From Thalassorhabdomicrobium marinisediminis (lineage in GTDB: Bacteria > Pseudomonadota > Alphaproteobacteria > Rhodobacterales > Rhodobacteraceae), in NCBI RefSeq assembly GCF_003072065.1, contig NZ_QCYG01000008.1, forward strand, positions 1 to 64,000: a stretch of DNA of 64,000 nt, read 5' to 3'. Below the pieces are notes generated by a model. The model was not told where the DNA came from. It ran no database searches and saw only the letters and a list, made by a program, of their open reading frames with translations. The position numbers were made by a program, and so were the translations under genes. This document shows, piece by piece, positions 27,124 through 36,212 of the stretch. Positions within the stretch are counted from its first letter, which is position 1, and the number at the start of each line of letters is the position of its first letter.

Positions 27124-27921
27124 ATGACAGCACCGGTTTCACAATTCGCATCACAGCTGACCGGCAAGGTCGCCATCGTCACCGGCGGCAGTCGCGGGAT
27201 CGGCGCGGGCATTGCCGCGATGTTGCTGGACGCAGGCGCCGATGTCGCCATCTGTGGACGCACAGCGCCCGAGACCCTGCCTGAGGGGGGCGGCAAGCAG
27301 GCGCGGTTCTGGCCCTGCGACGTGCGCGACCCCGAGGCCGCAGCCGCGTTCGTGCAGCAGGTGGCCGAGACCTTCGGGCGGCTCGACATTCTGATCAACA
27401 ACGCAGGCGGCGCACCGGCGGCGGATGCGGCCACGGTCTCGCCCCGGTTTCACGAAAAGATTGTCGCCTTGAACCTGATGGCCCCGATCCACATGTCGCA
27501 AGCCGCCCACCGCTGGCTGGTCCGCAACGAAGGCGGCGGCAGCATTGTCAACATCGCCTCGGTCTCGGGCACCCGGCCCTCTCCGGGGACCTCGGTCTAT
27601 GGCGCTGCCAAGGCCGGTCTGCTGGGGCTGACCCGCAGCCTCGCGGCTGAATGGGGGCCCGACGTGCGGGTCAATGCCATTGTTGTGGGGCTGGTGGACA
27701 GTGGCGGCGATGCCCTGCCCTATGGCGGGGTCGCGGCACGCGACGCGATTGCCGCGTCCCTGCCGCTCAAGCGGCTTGGCGTCCCGCAGGACGTGGCCGC
27801 GGCGACGGTCTTTCTGTCCAGCCCGATGGCCGCCTATGTCTCGGGCGCGGTGCTCGAGGTTCACGGTGGCGGCGAACGCCCCCTGTTTCTTGACCTTGTC
27901 GAGCGTCACGCGGGGGGATAA
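27124..27921 (+). CDS. SDR-family oxidoreductase
   Basis: 265 residues. VAIVTGGSRGIGAGIA is the cofactor-binding motif, INNAGGAPAAD the structural NNAG, and NIASVSGTRPSPGTSVYGAAKAG carries the catalytic Ser, Tyr and Lys. The C-terminal GGGERPLFL segment is common in SDRs from CoA-thioester pathways. The ATG at 27124 is chosen; an upstream in-frame start at 27091 would overlap the control region. It is divergent from the FadD3-like ligase and shares operator site A. A 3-hydroxyacyl-CoA dehydrogenase-like role in ring degradation is plausible; mycobacterial counterparts Rv3548c/Rv3549c are SDRs of unsettled function. Confidence 0.85.
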   Translation: MTAPVSQFASQLTGKVAIVTGGSRGIGAGIAAMLLDAGADVAICGRTAPETLPEGGGKQARFWPCDVRDPEAAAAFVQQVAETFGRLDILINNAGGAPAADAATVSPRFHEKIVALNLMAPIHMSQAAHRWLVRNEGGGSIVNIASVSGTRPSPGTSVYGAAKAGLLGLTRSLAAEWGPDVRVNAIVVGLVDSGGDALPYGGVAARDAIAASLPLKRLGVPQDVAAATVFLSSPMAAYVSGAVLEVHGGGERPLFLDLVERHAGG

Positions 27922-27938
27922 GCCCCCGCGCCGCAAAC

Positions 27939-28844
27939 TCAGGACGTGCCCCAGACCGGCTTGGCTGCAGGACGCTCTGCCAACAAACGGTCAACAGCAC
28001 TGCCGATTTCGTCGGCCTGCCACGCGCGACCGGCGTCCTCTTGCGGGCCATCGGACCAGCCCAGACACAGACGCAGGTTGCCGCCGATCAGTTCGAACAC
28101 CTGCCCGCTGACCTTGGCCGAAGCGTCGGAGCACAGCCAGGCGATCAGGGGGGCCGTGTTTTCGGGGGCGAAGATATCGAAGTCGCCGTCTTTCTGGCTC
28201 ATCGCCTCACCGAAGGCCCCTTCCGTCATCCGGGTCCGGGCGTTGGGGGCCAGCGCGTTGGCGGTGATGCCGTATCGGCCCAGCTCGGCGGCCTGCACCA
28301 GGGTCATCGTCGCGATGCCGCCCTTGGCTGTGGAATAGGCCGTCTGCCCGATCGAGCCGTGCAGGCCCGCGCCCGAGGTCGTGTTGACGATACGCGCGTC
28401 CACGGACTTGCCCTCTTTCGCCAGCCCGCGCCAATAGTCCGCGGCGTGGCGGGCGGTGCAGAAATGGCCGCGCAGATGCACATGCATGATCGCGTCCCAT
28501 TCGTCCGGTGTGGCCGAGACAAACATCCGGTCGCGTACGAAGCCGGCATTGTTGACCACCGCGTGAAGGCCGCCGAACGTGTCGATCGCCTCATCGACCA
28601 TGGCGCGCGTGGCGTCCCAGTCGGCAACGTCGCAATGATTGGCGATGGCCTTGCCGCCGGCTGCGGTGATCTCGGAGACCACCGCGTCTGCAGGGCTCTC
28701 GCCCATATCCTCACCGTGGTTGCTCACCCCAAGGTCGTTCACCACGACCGACGCGCCCTGCCGCGCCAGTTCCAGCGCATAGGCCCGGCCAAGCCCGCGG
28801 CCTGCGCCCGTCACGATGACAACACGTCCCTCACAAATTCCCAT
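27939..28844 (-). CDS. SDR-family 3-hydroxyacyl-CoA dehydrogenase-like oxidoreductase
   Basis: 301 residues. VIVTGAGRGLGRAYALELAR and VVVNDLGVSNHGEDMG, then NNAGFVRDRM and the YSTAKGGIATMT active-site block, are typical of the MFE-2-type hydroxyacyl-CoA dehydrogenases and of mycobacterial Rv3548c. The start at 28844 follows AAGGGAATAAGAGAC. It is the last gene of a five-gene unit that begins with the enoyl-CoA hydratase at 33112. It converges with the preceding SDR gene, with only 17 bases between their ends. It probably oxidises a hydroxyacyl-CoA intermediate of the pathway. Confidence 0.85.
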   Translation of the reverse strand: MGICEGRVVIVTGAGRGLGRAYALELARQGASVVVNDLGVSNHGEDMGESPADAVVSEITAAGGKAIANHCDVADWDATRAMVDEAIDTFGGLHAVVNNAGFVRDRMFVSATPDEWDAIMHVHLRGHFCTARHAADYWRGLAKEGKSVDARIVNTTSGAGLHGSIGQTAYSTAKGGIATMTLVQAAELGRYGITANALAPNARTRMTEGAFGEAMSQKDGDFDIFAPENTAPLIAWLCSDASAKVSGQVFELIGGNLRLCLGWSDGPQEDAGRAWQADEIGSAVDRLLAERPAAKPVWGTS

Positions 28845-28881
28845 GTCTCTTATTCCCTTTTTTGTTATACTGCCCGCGCGG

Positions 28882-30033
28882 TCACAGCCGTTCGATGATC
28901 GTGACGTTGGCCTGACCACCGCCTTCACACATGGTCTGCAGACCGTAGCGGCCGCCGCGTCGCTCAAGCTCGTATAGCATCGTCGTCATCATCCGCGCCC
29001 CGGTCGCGCCCAGCGGATGTCCCAGCGCGATGGCACCGCCGTTCACGTTGACCTTCTCGTGCGGGACGCCGAGCTCTTTCATCCAAGCCATGGGGATCGA
29101 CGCGAAAGCCTCGTTGCATTCGAACAGGTCGATATCGTCCACGGTCAGTCCGACCTTGTCCAGCGCGTGGCGGGTGGCCGGGATCGGCGCGGTGAGCATC
29201 CAGACCGGATCGTCCGCCCGCACCGAGAGGTGGTGAATACGCGCGCGCGGCGTCAATCCGTGATCGTCCACGCCACGCTGCGATGCGATCAGAAGCGCCG
29301 CCGAGGCATCGGCGTTCTGGCTGGAAATGCCGGCGTGGATCGTCCCGCCTTCCCGCAGCGGATTGAGGCTTGCCATCCGCTCGAGCGAGGTGTCGCGCCG
29401 GGGCGTTTCATCATAGTCCAGACCGTTGAGCGGCGCGATCTCCTGTTGCAGGCGTCCGTCGTCGGTCGCGGCCAGCGCGCGGGTGTGGCTGTCCAGCGCG
29501 AAAGCCTCCATCGCATCGCGCGAAAGATCCCACTTCTCGGCGATCATCTGCGCCGATCGGAACTGGTTCACTTCGTCCGTGCCATAACGCGCCCGCCACC
29601 CCGGCGAGGTCGAGAAGGGGTCGGGGAAGCCGTATGTTTGCCCTGCCAGCATCGCGCCGGAAATCGGGATTGCGTTGAGGTTCTGCACACCGCCTGCGAC
29701 CACTAGATCCTGCGTCCCGCTCATGACGCCTTGCGCCGCGAAGTGGATCGCCTGTTGCGACGATCCGCACTGGCGGTCAACGGTGACGCCGGGCACGTGC
29801 TGGGGCAGACCAGCCACCAGCCAAGCGGTGCGGGCCACGTCGCCTGCCTGTGGACCAAGAGTATCGACGCAGCCAAAGACCACATCATCCACCGCCGCCG
29901 GATCGACGCCGGTGCGCTCCATCAGGGCTTTGATCGAATGGGCCCCCAGATCGGCGGAATGCACATCGGCAAGCGTGCCCTTTTTGCGGCCCACGGGGCT
30001 GCGAATGGCATCAACAATATAGGCTTCGGGCAT
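28882..30033 (-). CDS. fadA6: FadA6-like thiolase
   Basis: 383 residues. The nucleophilic Cys is in VTVDRQCGSSQQAIHF (about residue 89). The catalytic His is in GGAIALGHPLGATGA and the second Cys in QTMCEGGGQANVTI. The N-terminus (EAYIVDAIRSPVGRKKG), the DDVVFGCVDTLGPQAGD segment and the C-terminal end match my recollection of Mycobacterium tuberculosis FadA6 very closely. FadA6 performs thiolysis in the HIP pathway of the KstR2 regulon. A strong AAAGGAGG precedes the ATG. It is one base downstream of the FadE32-like gene. Confidence 0.88.
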   Translation of the reverse strand: MPEAYIVDAIRSPVGRKKGTLADVHSADLGAHSIKALMERTGVDPAAVDDVVFGCVDTLGPQAGDVARTAWLVAGLPQHVPGVTVDRQCGSSQQAIHFAAQGVMSGTQDLVVAGGVQNLNAIPISGAMLAGQTYGFPDPFSTSPGWRARYGTDEVNQFRSAQMIAEKWDLSRDAMEAFALDSHTRALAATDDGRLQQEIAPLNGLDYDETPRRDTSLERMASLNPLREGGTIHAGISSQNADASAALLIASQRGVDDHGLTPRARIHHLSVRADDPVWMLTAPIPATRHALDKVGLTVDDIDLFECNEAFASIPMAWMKELGVPHEKVNVNGGAIALGHPLGATGARMMTTMLYELERRGGRYGLQTMCEGGGQANVTIIERL

Positions 30034-30034
30034 A

Positions 30035-31057
30035 TTATGCCTCCTTTGCGAAAAGTGTGTCCGGCCCGAAGGCTGAGGTTTCGAGCCGCGCGGCATAGCG
30101 GTTGCGGTGGTCGGTTTCACTGCCCCAGATGCGGCGCAGGGCCAGCGCCCGCTTGAGGTAAAGATGCACGTCGGTTTCCTGCGTATAGCCCATGCCGCCA
30201 TGGACCTGCACCGCGCTGCGCGTGGCCAGATCTGCGGCACGGCCGCAGGCGATCTTGGCATGGGCGATCCGCGCCGCTGTCGCCGCAGGCGCGGCAGCTG
30301 CATGTAGCACAGGGCGGGCGAATTCCACGGCCACCTGCGCGCTGGCCAGATGATGCTTGATCGCCTGATAGCTGCCGATGGGTTTGCCGAACTGCTGACG
30401 CTCACAGGCGAAAGCGACCGAGATATCGATGGCTTTCTGCGCAATGCCAAGCAGTTGCGCCGCCGCGAACAGCGCACCGGCCGCGCCGCTGCGGGCCACC
30501 TGCGCGAAGGCCTCGGCATCTTGGGCGATAATCGCGCCGCCGTCCATCGAAACCGAGGACAACGCCCGGGCAGGGTCGATCGATGGCTGCGCGGTCAACG
30601 TGACCTCCTCTGCGCCGGCCAACGTCACCGCCTCGGGGGTCATAACCAGAATATGCGTCCCGCGGGGGGCATCCTGCACCAGTTGGGCATCCGGATGGAC
30701 CAGCGCCACATGGGCTGCGCCCTTCAGAACATCCGCCACCAGCGCATCCTGCCCCAAATCGTTCAACGCGGGCAGCACGACCCCCATCACATCGACCAAA
30801 GGTTCGGGCAGCAGGGCTGCTCCGCAGGCCGTGGCGATCTGGATGACGTCGGCACGTCCCAGCCCGAGGCCCCCGGCGCTTTCGGGCACCAGCGCGCCGA
30901 GCAGACCCAAATCGACGAGCCCCGCCCAGCGATCTGCATCGAACGTATCGCCACTGTCGGTCAACTTGCGCAGGTCCGCCGTGGTGCAGCGATCCGCAAG
31001 GAAGCCCTGCGCCATCTCGGCCATCATCTGCTGTTCTTCGGTGAATACGAACTCCAT
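30035..31057 (-). CDS. Acyl-CoA dehydrogenase, FadE32-like subunit
   Basis: 340 residues beginning MEFVFTEEQQMMAEMAQGFL. It has the acyl-CoA dehydrogenase C-terminal half with CERQQFGKPIGSYQAIKHHLA and VQVHGGMGYTQETDVHLYLKR. The middle FAD-binding region is degenerate and the catalytic Glu region is not obvious, as expected for the second subunit of the heteromeric steroid-type dehydrogenases. It follows the FadE31-like gene after four bases. In mycobacteria FadE31/FadE32 (Rv3562/Rv3563) are likewise neighbours. A longer upstream frame was rejected because it runs through the previous gene. Confidence 0.82.
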   Translation of the reverse strand: MEFVFTEEQQMMAEMAQGFLADRCTTADLRKLTDSGDTFDADRWAGLVDLGLLGALVPESAGGLGLGRADVIQIATACGAALLPEPLVDVMGVVLPALNDLGQDALVADVLKGAAHVALVHPDAQLVQDAPRGTHILVMTPEAVTLAGAEEVTLTAQPSIDPARALSSVSMDGGAIIAQDAEAFAQVARSGAAGALFAAAQLLGIAQKAIDISVAFACERQQFGKPIGSYQAIKHHLASAQVAVEFARPVLHAAAAPAATAARIAHAKIACGRAADLATRSAVQVHGGMGYTQETDVHLYLKRALALRRIWGSETDHRNRYAARLETSAFGPDTLFAKEA

Positions 31058-31061
31058 GCGC

Positions 31062-32225
31062 TCAGCCCCTTGGCAGGCCGAGCATCCGCTCGGCGATGAT
31101 GTTGCGCTGGATCTCGTTGGTTCCGGCGTAGATCGGCCCCGCCAGCGCGAAAAGGTATCCGTCCAGCCAGGTGCCCGCATCCTGCGCCCCTGGCGCATCA
31201 GGCAACAGCTCGGCACGGTCGCCGAGGATGTCCAGCGCGGTCTCGTGCAGGGCGATGTCCATTTCGGACCAGAAAATCTTGTTGGTGCTAGCCTCAGCGC
31301 CGATCTTGCCGCCCGCCTCGAGCCGCGAGGCTGTGGCATAGATGGAGAGGGCATAGGCTTCGGCGTTCATCGCGGCGTCGGCGACCCGCGCGCGCAGGAC
31401 CGGATCAAGCGCATCGCCGCGACTGTGTGCCAGTCGCGCGAGCGCCCCCGCCGCCACCTGATACCGCGCGGGCGAGCGCAGCATCAATCCGCGCTCGAAT
31501 CCGGCAGTGGCCATGCAGATTTTCCACCCCTGCCCTTCCGCGCCGACGATGTTTTCCGCCGGCACGCGCACATCCTCCAGGATGAGTTCCGCGAACCCGT
31601 GTTCACCATTGATCTGATGAATCGGCTGCCGGACCACGCCGGGGGAATTGAGGTCGAACAGGATCAGGCTGAGACCGCGGTGCCGCTCGCTTTCGGGGTC
31701 CGTGCGGAACAGTCCGAAGGCCCAGTCGGCATAGACCGCCCGCGAGGACCAGATCTTGTGGCCCGACAAGACGTAATCGTCCCCGTCGCGAACCGCTTTG
31801 GCGCGGACGGCGGCGAGATCGGACCCGGCCTGCGGCTCGGACCAGGCCTGCGCCCAGATCTCTTCTCCGGTGGCCATCTTCGGCAAGAATCGGGCCTTTT
31901 GCGCTTCGGTCCCGAACTCCATGAGCGTCGGTCCCAGAAGAAAAATCCCGTTCTGGTTCACCCGCAATGGTGCCCGCGCGGCATAGTATTCCTCTTCGAA
32001 GATCAGCCAGCGGATCAGGTCCAGCCCGCGGCCGCCGAATTCTTCTGGCCAGGTGACCATGCCCCAGCGCCCTTCGTTGAGGACCGCTTCCCACGCCCGA
32101 TGCGCGTCGAACCCTTCACGTGAGGCGTCGAAACTCGGCAGGGGTTCTTCTGGCACATGCTCTGCCATCCAGGCGCGCACCTCGGCCCGGAATGCGATTT
32201 CCTGTTCGGAATAAGTCAGATCCAT
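31062..32225 (-). CDS. Acyl-CoA dehydrogenase, FadE31-like subunit
   Basis: 387 residues. MDLTYSEQEIAFRAEVRAWM, WAQAWSEPQAGSDLAAVRAKA (FAD and substrate contacts), GHKIWSSRAVYADWAFGLFR and the C-terminal GPIYAGTNEIQRNIIAERML correspond closely to remembered mycobacterial FadE31. With the next gene it should form a heteromeric FAD-dependent enzyme that introduces a 2,3-double bond into a ring-derived CoA thioester. Two bases separate it from the enoyl-CoA hydratase gene upstream, so they are translated from one message. Confidence 0.86.
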   Translation of the reverse strand: MDLTYSEQEIAFRAEVRAWMAEHVPEEPLPSFDASREGFDAHRAWEAVLNEGRWGMVTWPEEFGGRGLDLIRWLIFEEEYYAARAPLRVNQNGIFLLGPTLMEFGTEAQKARFLPKMATGEEIWAQAWSEPQAGSDLAAVRAKAVRDGDDYVLSGHKIWSSRAVYADWAFGLFRTDPESERHRGLSLILFDLNSPGVVRQPIHQINGEHGFAELILEDVRVPAENIVGAEGQGWKICMATAGFERGLMLRSPARYQVAAGALARLAHSRGDALDPVLRARVADAAMNAEAYALSIYATASRLEAGGKIGAEASTNKIFWSEMDIALHETALDILGDRAELLPDAPGAQDAGTWLDGYLFALAGPIYAGTNEIQRNIIAERMLGLPRG

Positions 32226-32227
32226 CC

Positions 32228-33112
32228 TCAGCCGTCCTTTTGCGCCGCGTCTTTATTCGCCCGGGCCATGCCGCCGGCGTCCAGCCCTGACAACCGGTCC
32301 CCGGAGACGAGCTCATTCTGGGCATGGGCGAAATGGTGCATGTGGAATACCGCATCCATGCCGGTCCGCTTGCCGCGCAGATCCTCGACGTGGTTCACCG
32401 CCTGTTTGGTCAGCCACATACCAAGCGATGGCATCCCGGCCAGCTTCTCGGCCCATTGGGCGGTCGCAGCGAGCAGTTCGTCGCGCGGGACGATCCGGTT
32501 GACCATGCCGAACTGCTCGGCGCGCGCGACCGGCATCCGGTCCCCGAGCAGCAGGAATTCCTTGGCGACGCGCGGCGGAAGCTCAAAGGCATGGGCGAAA
32601 TATTCAACACCCGGAATGCCCATGCGAATGACGGGATCCTGAAAGAATGCGTCGTCGGAGGCGATGATCAGATCGCAGACCCAGGCGAGCATCAGCCCCC
32701 CGGCCACGCACGCCCCCTGCACCATCGCGATGGTCGGCTTCGGGCAATCGCGCCAGCGGCGGCACATTCCAAGGTATTGCTCCTGCTCGCGCACATAAAG
32801 GAACTCCGCCCCCTCTTTGCGGGTGTGATCCTCCCACAAGAGCCGCCGCTCGAACGGCTGATTCGTATCGCGGCCCGGCGTGCCGATATCGTGCCCGGCC
32901 GAGAAATGCTTCCCCTCACCGCCCAGGACGATCACCTTCACCGCATCGTCATCGACTGCACGCCGAAAGGCATCATCCAGCGCATAAGTCATCTGGCTGT
33001 TTTGGGCGTTGTTGTATTTGGGCCGGTTCATCATGATCCAGGCGACGCCGCCCCGGGCCTCGTACCGCACCGGCGTGTCGGTCTCATACTGCGGAGATTG
33101 TTCGCTGCTCAT
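32228..33112 (-). CDS. Enoyl-CoA hydratase/isomerase family protein
   Basis: 294 residues. The crotonase fold is shown by VAWIMMNRPKYNNAQNSQMT, the oxyanion-hole strand KHFSAGHDIGTP and the second oxyanion motif QGACVAGGLMLAWVCDL. The insert RRLLWEDHTRKEG and MCRRWRDCPKPTIAMVQGA are typical of crotonases found in steroid and terpene clusters. It is the first gene of the operon running to 27939 and is preceded by operator site B. It probably hydrates the product of the FadE31/FadE32-like dehydrogenase. Confidence 0.86.
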   Translation of the reverse strand: MSSEQSPQYETDTPVRYEARGGVAWIMMNRPKYNNAQNSQMTYALDDAFRRAVDDDAVKVIVLGGEGKHFSAGHDIGTPGRDTNQPFERRLLWEDHTRKEGAEFLYVREQEQYLGMCRRWRDCPKPTIAMVQGACVAGGLMLAWVCDLIIASDDAFFQDPVIRMGIPGVEYFAHAFELPPRVAKEFLLLGDRMPVARAEQFGMVNRIVPRDELLAATAQWAEKLAGMPSLGMWLTKQAVNHVEDLRGKRTGMDAVFHMHHFAHAQNELVSGDRLSGLDAGGMARANKDAAQKDG

Positions 33113-33172
33113 GACGCTGGCATTCCCTGTTCTGTTCCCTGACAGATCTAGGCGGGCGGCACCCGGAGCTCA

Positions 33173-33188
33173 TCGTCTGTTGGGACTA
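33173..33188. promoter_or_regulatory. Regional operator, site B
   Basis: TCGTC-TGTTGG-GACTA, about 60 bases upstream of the enoyl-CoA hydratase start. The surrounding 19 bases CATCGTCTGTTGGGACTAA are identical to those at site E, 10.6 kb away. Confidence 0.8.
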
Positions 33189-33192
33189 AAAC

Positions 33193-33702
33193 CTAATCCT
33201 GTTTGTGGAACGAGACCTTGCGGCCGATGCCCTGCGGAACTGGCACGCCGTCCTGCAGGTCTTGCAGCGCCGTCCAGTTCTGCGCCATCGGCCCTTGTGG
33301 CATCGCTGCGGGTCTGCGACTGGTCAGGTCCATGTGTAGCAACAGTGTTTCCATCGTTGCCGCACGGGCCCGGGTCTGTGCGTGCCACAGCTGGAAAAAC
33401 AACTGGAAGCGTTTAAGGTCGGTGGCGATCAGCCACGCGGTGGCCACAAGCGGCGCGTCCAGAAGCAACTCCGATTGATACCGCACATGCTTTTCGACGC
33501 GAAAGAAGCCCTTGCGCTCGACCTGCGGATACTCCGGCGTCCACCCCATGGTGTAGAAAAAGGCCATGTCGGCCTCTTCCAGAACACGATCATAGGACCG
33601 CACGTTCATGTGGCCGTTCTCGTCGATGTCGCCGGGACCGACCTGCCCTGTCCAGCACACAAGTCCCGCACTGTCGGGCAGGCCGTAGTCGGTCTCAACC
33701 AT
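33193..33702 (-). CDS. Hotdog-fold acyl-CoA thioesterase-like protein
   Basis: 169 residues. The segment VGPGDIDENGHMNVRSYDRVLEEAD is the 4-hydroxybenzoyl-CoA-thioesterase/YbgC-type active-site region, with the DxxGHxN-like pattern. FRVEKHVRYQSELLLDAPL follows, as expected. The ATG at 33702 overlaps the end of livF by eight bases; the upstream in-frame extension was rejected. It is the last gene of the ABC-importer operon. It may release CoA from dead-end thioesters or act in the pathway itself. Confidence 0.78.
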   Translation of the reverse strand: MVETDYGLPDSAGLVCWTGQVGPGDIDENGHMNVRSYDRVLEEADMAFFYTMGWTPEYPQVERKGFFRVEKHVRYQSELLLDAPLVATAWLIATDLKRFQLFFQLWHAQTRARAATMETLLLHMDLTSRRPAAMPQGPMAQNWTALQDLQDGVPVPQGIGRKVSFHKQD

Positions 33703-34423
33703 GGCTTGCGCTGGCCATCCGCGTGGCGTTGTAATCGGCCAGTCTGGCGTCAAGCTCCTGCGAGGGGCATTCCAGCGCCACCTCACCCCGGCTGATGATG
33801 ATCGCACGGTCCGTATAGGGCTGCGTGATCTTGAGGTGCTGCTCAACGATCACCACCGCCGTGCCGGATTCGGCCCATTTGCGCAGGAAAGACAGGATCG
33901 GCGGCAAGAGCATCTGCGCCACCCCCATCGACGGCTCGTCGCACAGCAGGACCTTCGGTTGCGCCACAAACGCCTGCCCCAGGGCAAGGATCTGCTGCTG
34001 CCCGCCCGAAAGATCGCGGGCGTATTGCTTTTCCTTTTCCTTCAGGATCGGAAACACGTCGTGAATCTGCTCAAGCGACTTCGCAAAGCTGTCCGGATCG
34101 CGGCGCCCCGCTGCCTGTCCTAGCCTCAGGTTGTCGTGCACCGACAGTTCGGGAAACACGCGGTGATTGTCCAGCACCAGCCGCAGCCCCTGTTTTGCGG
34201 TCTGCTCGGGCGGCTGGCCGGTCACATCGACGCCGTCGAGCATGACGGTGCCCGAGGCCGGCGTATTAAAACCGCTGATGGCCCGCAGGAGGGTGGATTT
34301 CCCGGCTCCGTTCTCGCCTCCGATCAACAGGATTTCGCCCGGCTCCACCGCAAGCGAGATTTGTCGGACCACCGGAATGTCGCCATATCCGGCGGTCAGG
34401 TCTTTAACGTCAAGCATCGACAT
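33695..34423 (-). CDS. ABC transporter ATP-binding protein, LivF type
   Basis: 242 residues. Walker A is GGENGAGKSTLLRAISGF, the signature LSGGQQQILALGQAF and Walker B VLLCDEPSMGVA, with the conserved His in IVEQHLK. The length and YNATRMA end fit LivF of the hydrophobic-amino-acid transporter family. It overlaps the fused LivM-LivG gene by 14 bases. In this cluster it probably energises uptake of a ring-degradation substrate rather than an amino acid. Confidence 0.9.
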   Translation of the reverse strand: MSMLDVKDLTAGYGDIPVVRQISLAVEPGEILLIGGENGAGKSTLLRAISGFNTPASGTVMLDGVDVTGQPPEQTAKQGLRLVLDNHRVFPELSVHDNLRLGQAAGRRDPDSFAKSLEQIHDVFPILKEKEKQYARDLSGGQQQILALGQAFVAQPKVLLCDEPSMGVAQMLLPPILSFLRKWAESGTAVVIVEQHLKITQPYTDRAIIISRGEVALECPSQELDARLADYNATRMASASHG

Positions 34424-36209
34424 GGGCGCCCCCTACAAACAGATGTTGAACCGCAGGATCGCGGACCAGATCGGCCGGCCGCCCCGAAGCGATCACCGAA
34501 CCGGTTTCCAAAACGGTGATCCGATCGGCGATGGACCACACCAGCTCAAGATCGTGTTCGACCAGAACCACCGCCGTGCCCAGTTTCCGGCTCAGCAGTT
34601 TGACCAGCTTCGAGAACTCTTCACGCTCTTCCCCCGACAAGCCGGCCGCCGGCTCGTCGAACAGCACCACGGGGCTGTCTTTCAGGACCACACGCACCAC
34701 TTCAAGGATGCGGCGTTGGCCATGCGATAGAAGCGTCGGCATGCCATCGGCGTGCTCCGCTTCCATCTCGCGCAGGATCTGCTCAAGCCCCGCTGGCATC
34801 TCTGTCTCGCGCGCGTCGAGCCCCACGCGAACGTTGTTCCAGACCGAGAAGGACGGAAACACGCGCGGCGTCTGGAACGTCCGGCCAAGCCCGCGTTCGG
34901 CAATCGCCGGCGCGGTGGCTTTCGAGACATCCCGTCCCGCGAAGTGGTAGCTGCCCTCATTCATGCGGCTGAACCCGTTGAGGATGTTGAGCAAAGAGGT
35001 CTTCCCGGACCCGTTGGCCCCGATCAACCCGTGTACTTCGCCCGGACGCAGATCGAAATCCACGCGATCGACTGCAACCACCGAGCCAAAGCGTTTCGTC
35101 GCGCCGCGTACGGTCAGGATCGGCTCATCCTCGGCGGCTGCCTTGTGATCGGGCAGCGCGGACAGCCAGTCGGTCAGCGCGGTCAGGTGAAAGGCGCGTT
35201 CACCGCCCCCGGCCTTGCGCTTTTTCTGGCGAAATTCCTCGATCGTGCCGACGATGCCGTCAGGGAACAGGATCACCACGAAGAGGGTGATGAAACCGTA
35301 GACCAGCGGTTTGTAGTGTGCCAGATCGACCAGCAGGATGTTGGGGATCGTGAACACGGCCCAGATTCCGACGACCGGCCCCAGAAGCTGGCCGCGTCCA
35401 CCCACGACCACCGCGAAAAAGAAGATGAACGACACATCCATCAGGAAGCTTTGCGGCGTTACGAAGCTCACCGCGGGGACGAACAGCAGACCGCAGATGC
35501 CGGTTCCGACCGATGCGATCAGGAACGCAAGCGAGCTCATGACGCCTGGGCGGATCCCCAGCGAGCGCGCGGCCTCGGGGCTCTCGGCGGCGGTGCGCAT
35601 CCGGCGGCCCAGCCGGGACCGGCGCATTTTGTAGTGGAACAGAAGCGCAATGATCGGTGCAGCCGTACACAGAAGGGACAGGGTGCTCACCCCCAGTAGC
35701 AGGGGCTCAGACAGGCCGCGCATCGGCATCGAGATCCCGTTCAGCCCCTGCGTCAGATCATCCATTTGTAACAAGAGCTGCGGAAAGACGACCGCCGCCG
35801 AAAGGGTCACGAAGCCCAGATGGAAGCCCTGCACGCGCAGCGCAGGCAAAGCGAACAGAAGCCCCCCGGCGGCCGAGGCGACGATGCCCCAGAACAGTCC
35901 GACCGCGATCGGCTGATCGAAAACGCCGCTGGCGACGGCCAGCCCGTAGGCGCCAAGCCCGAGCAACACGCCCTGACCGAAGGACTTCTGCCCCGCATCG
36001 ACGAAAAGCCAGTTCTGCAGCACCGTCACGGCAATGTAGATGTTCATAAGCTGGAACGAATGTTCCCAATAGGCATTGCCGAACAGCGCCGGCACGATAC
36101 CGGTGATCAGCAACAGCCCCGAGGCCAACCAGAGCTGCTGGGTGTCACTGTCGAAACTCGATGTTTCGGGGCGGGGTTGCGCAGATGAGGTTATGGTTTG
36201 CGTGTTCAT
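34410..36209 (-). CDS. Fused LivM permease - LivG ATPase
   Basis: 599 residues. Residues about 25-330 are a LivM-type permease with eight or so membrane helices (for example AYGLAVASGVFDQPIAVGLF, LGIRPGVMSSLAFLIASVGT, FFAVVVGGRGQLLGPVVGIW). A charged linker follows. Residues about 365-599 form a LivG-type ATPase with LIGANGSGKTSLLNIL, LSHGQRRILEV and VVLFDEPAAGLSGEE. The one frame covers both domains. Fusions of this kind are known in LIV-type importers but are less common than separate genes. It lies three bases downstream of livH. Confidence 0.9.
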   Translation of the reverse strand: MNTQTITSSAQPRPETSSFDSDTQQLWLASGLLLITGIVPALFGNAYWEHSFQLMNIYIAVTVLQNWLFVDAGQKSFGQGVLLGLGAYGLAVASGVFDQPIAVGLFWGIVASAAGGLLFALPALRVQGFHLGFVTLSAAVVFPQLLLQMDDLTQGLNGISMPMRGLSEPLLLGVSTLSLLCTAAPIIALLFHYKMRRSRLGRRMRTAAESPEAARSLGIRPGVMSSLAFLIASVGTGICGLLFVPAVSFVTPQSFLMDVSFIFFFAVVVGGRGQLLGPVVGIWAVFTIPNILLVDLAHYKPLVYGFITLFVVILFPDGIVGTIEEFRQKKRKAGGGERAFHLTALTDWLSALPDHKAAAEDEPILTVRGATKRFGSVVAVDRVDFDLRPGEVHGLIGANGSGKTSLLNILNGFSRMNEGSYHFAGRDVSKATAPAIAERGLGRTFQTPRVFPSFSVWNNVRVGLDARETEMPAGLEQILREMEAEHADGMPTLLSHGQRRILEVVRVVLKDSPVVLFDEPAAGLSGEEREEFSKLVKLLSRKLGTAVVLVEHDLELVWSIADRITVLETGSVIASGRPADLVRDPAVQHLFVGGAHVDA

Positions 36210-36212
36210 CTT

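Noticed and set aside
30429-32123. 564-codon plus-strand frame opposite the two acyl-CoA dehydrogenase genes
   Set aside because: Antisense to two well-supported genes, crossing their boundary; low-complexity composition.
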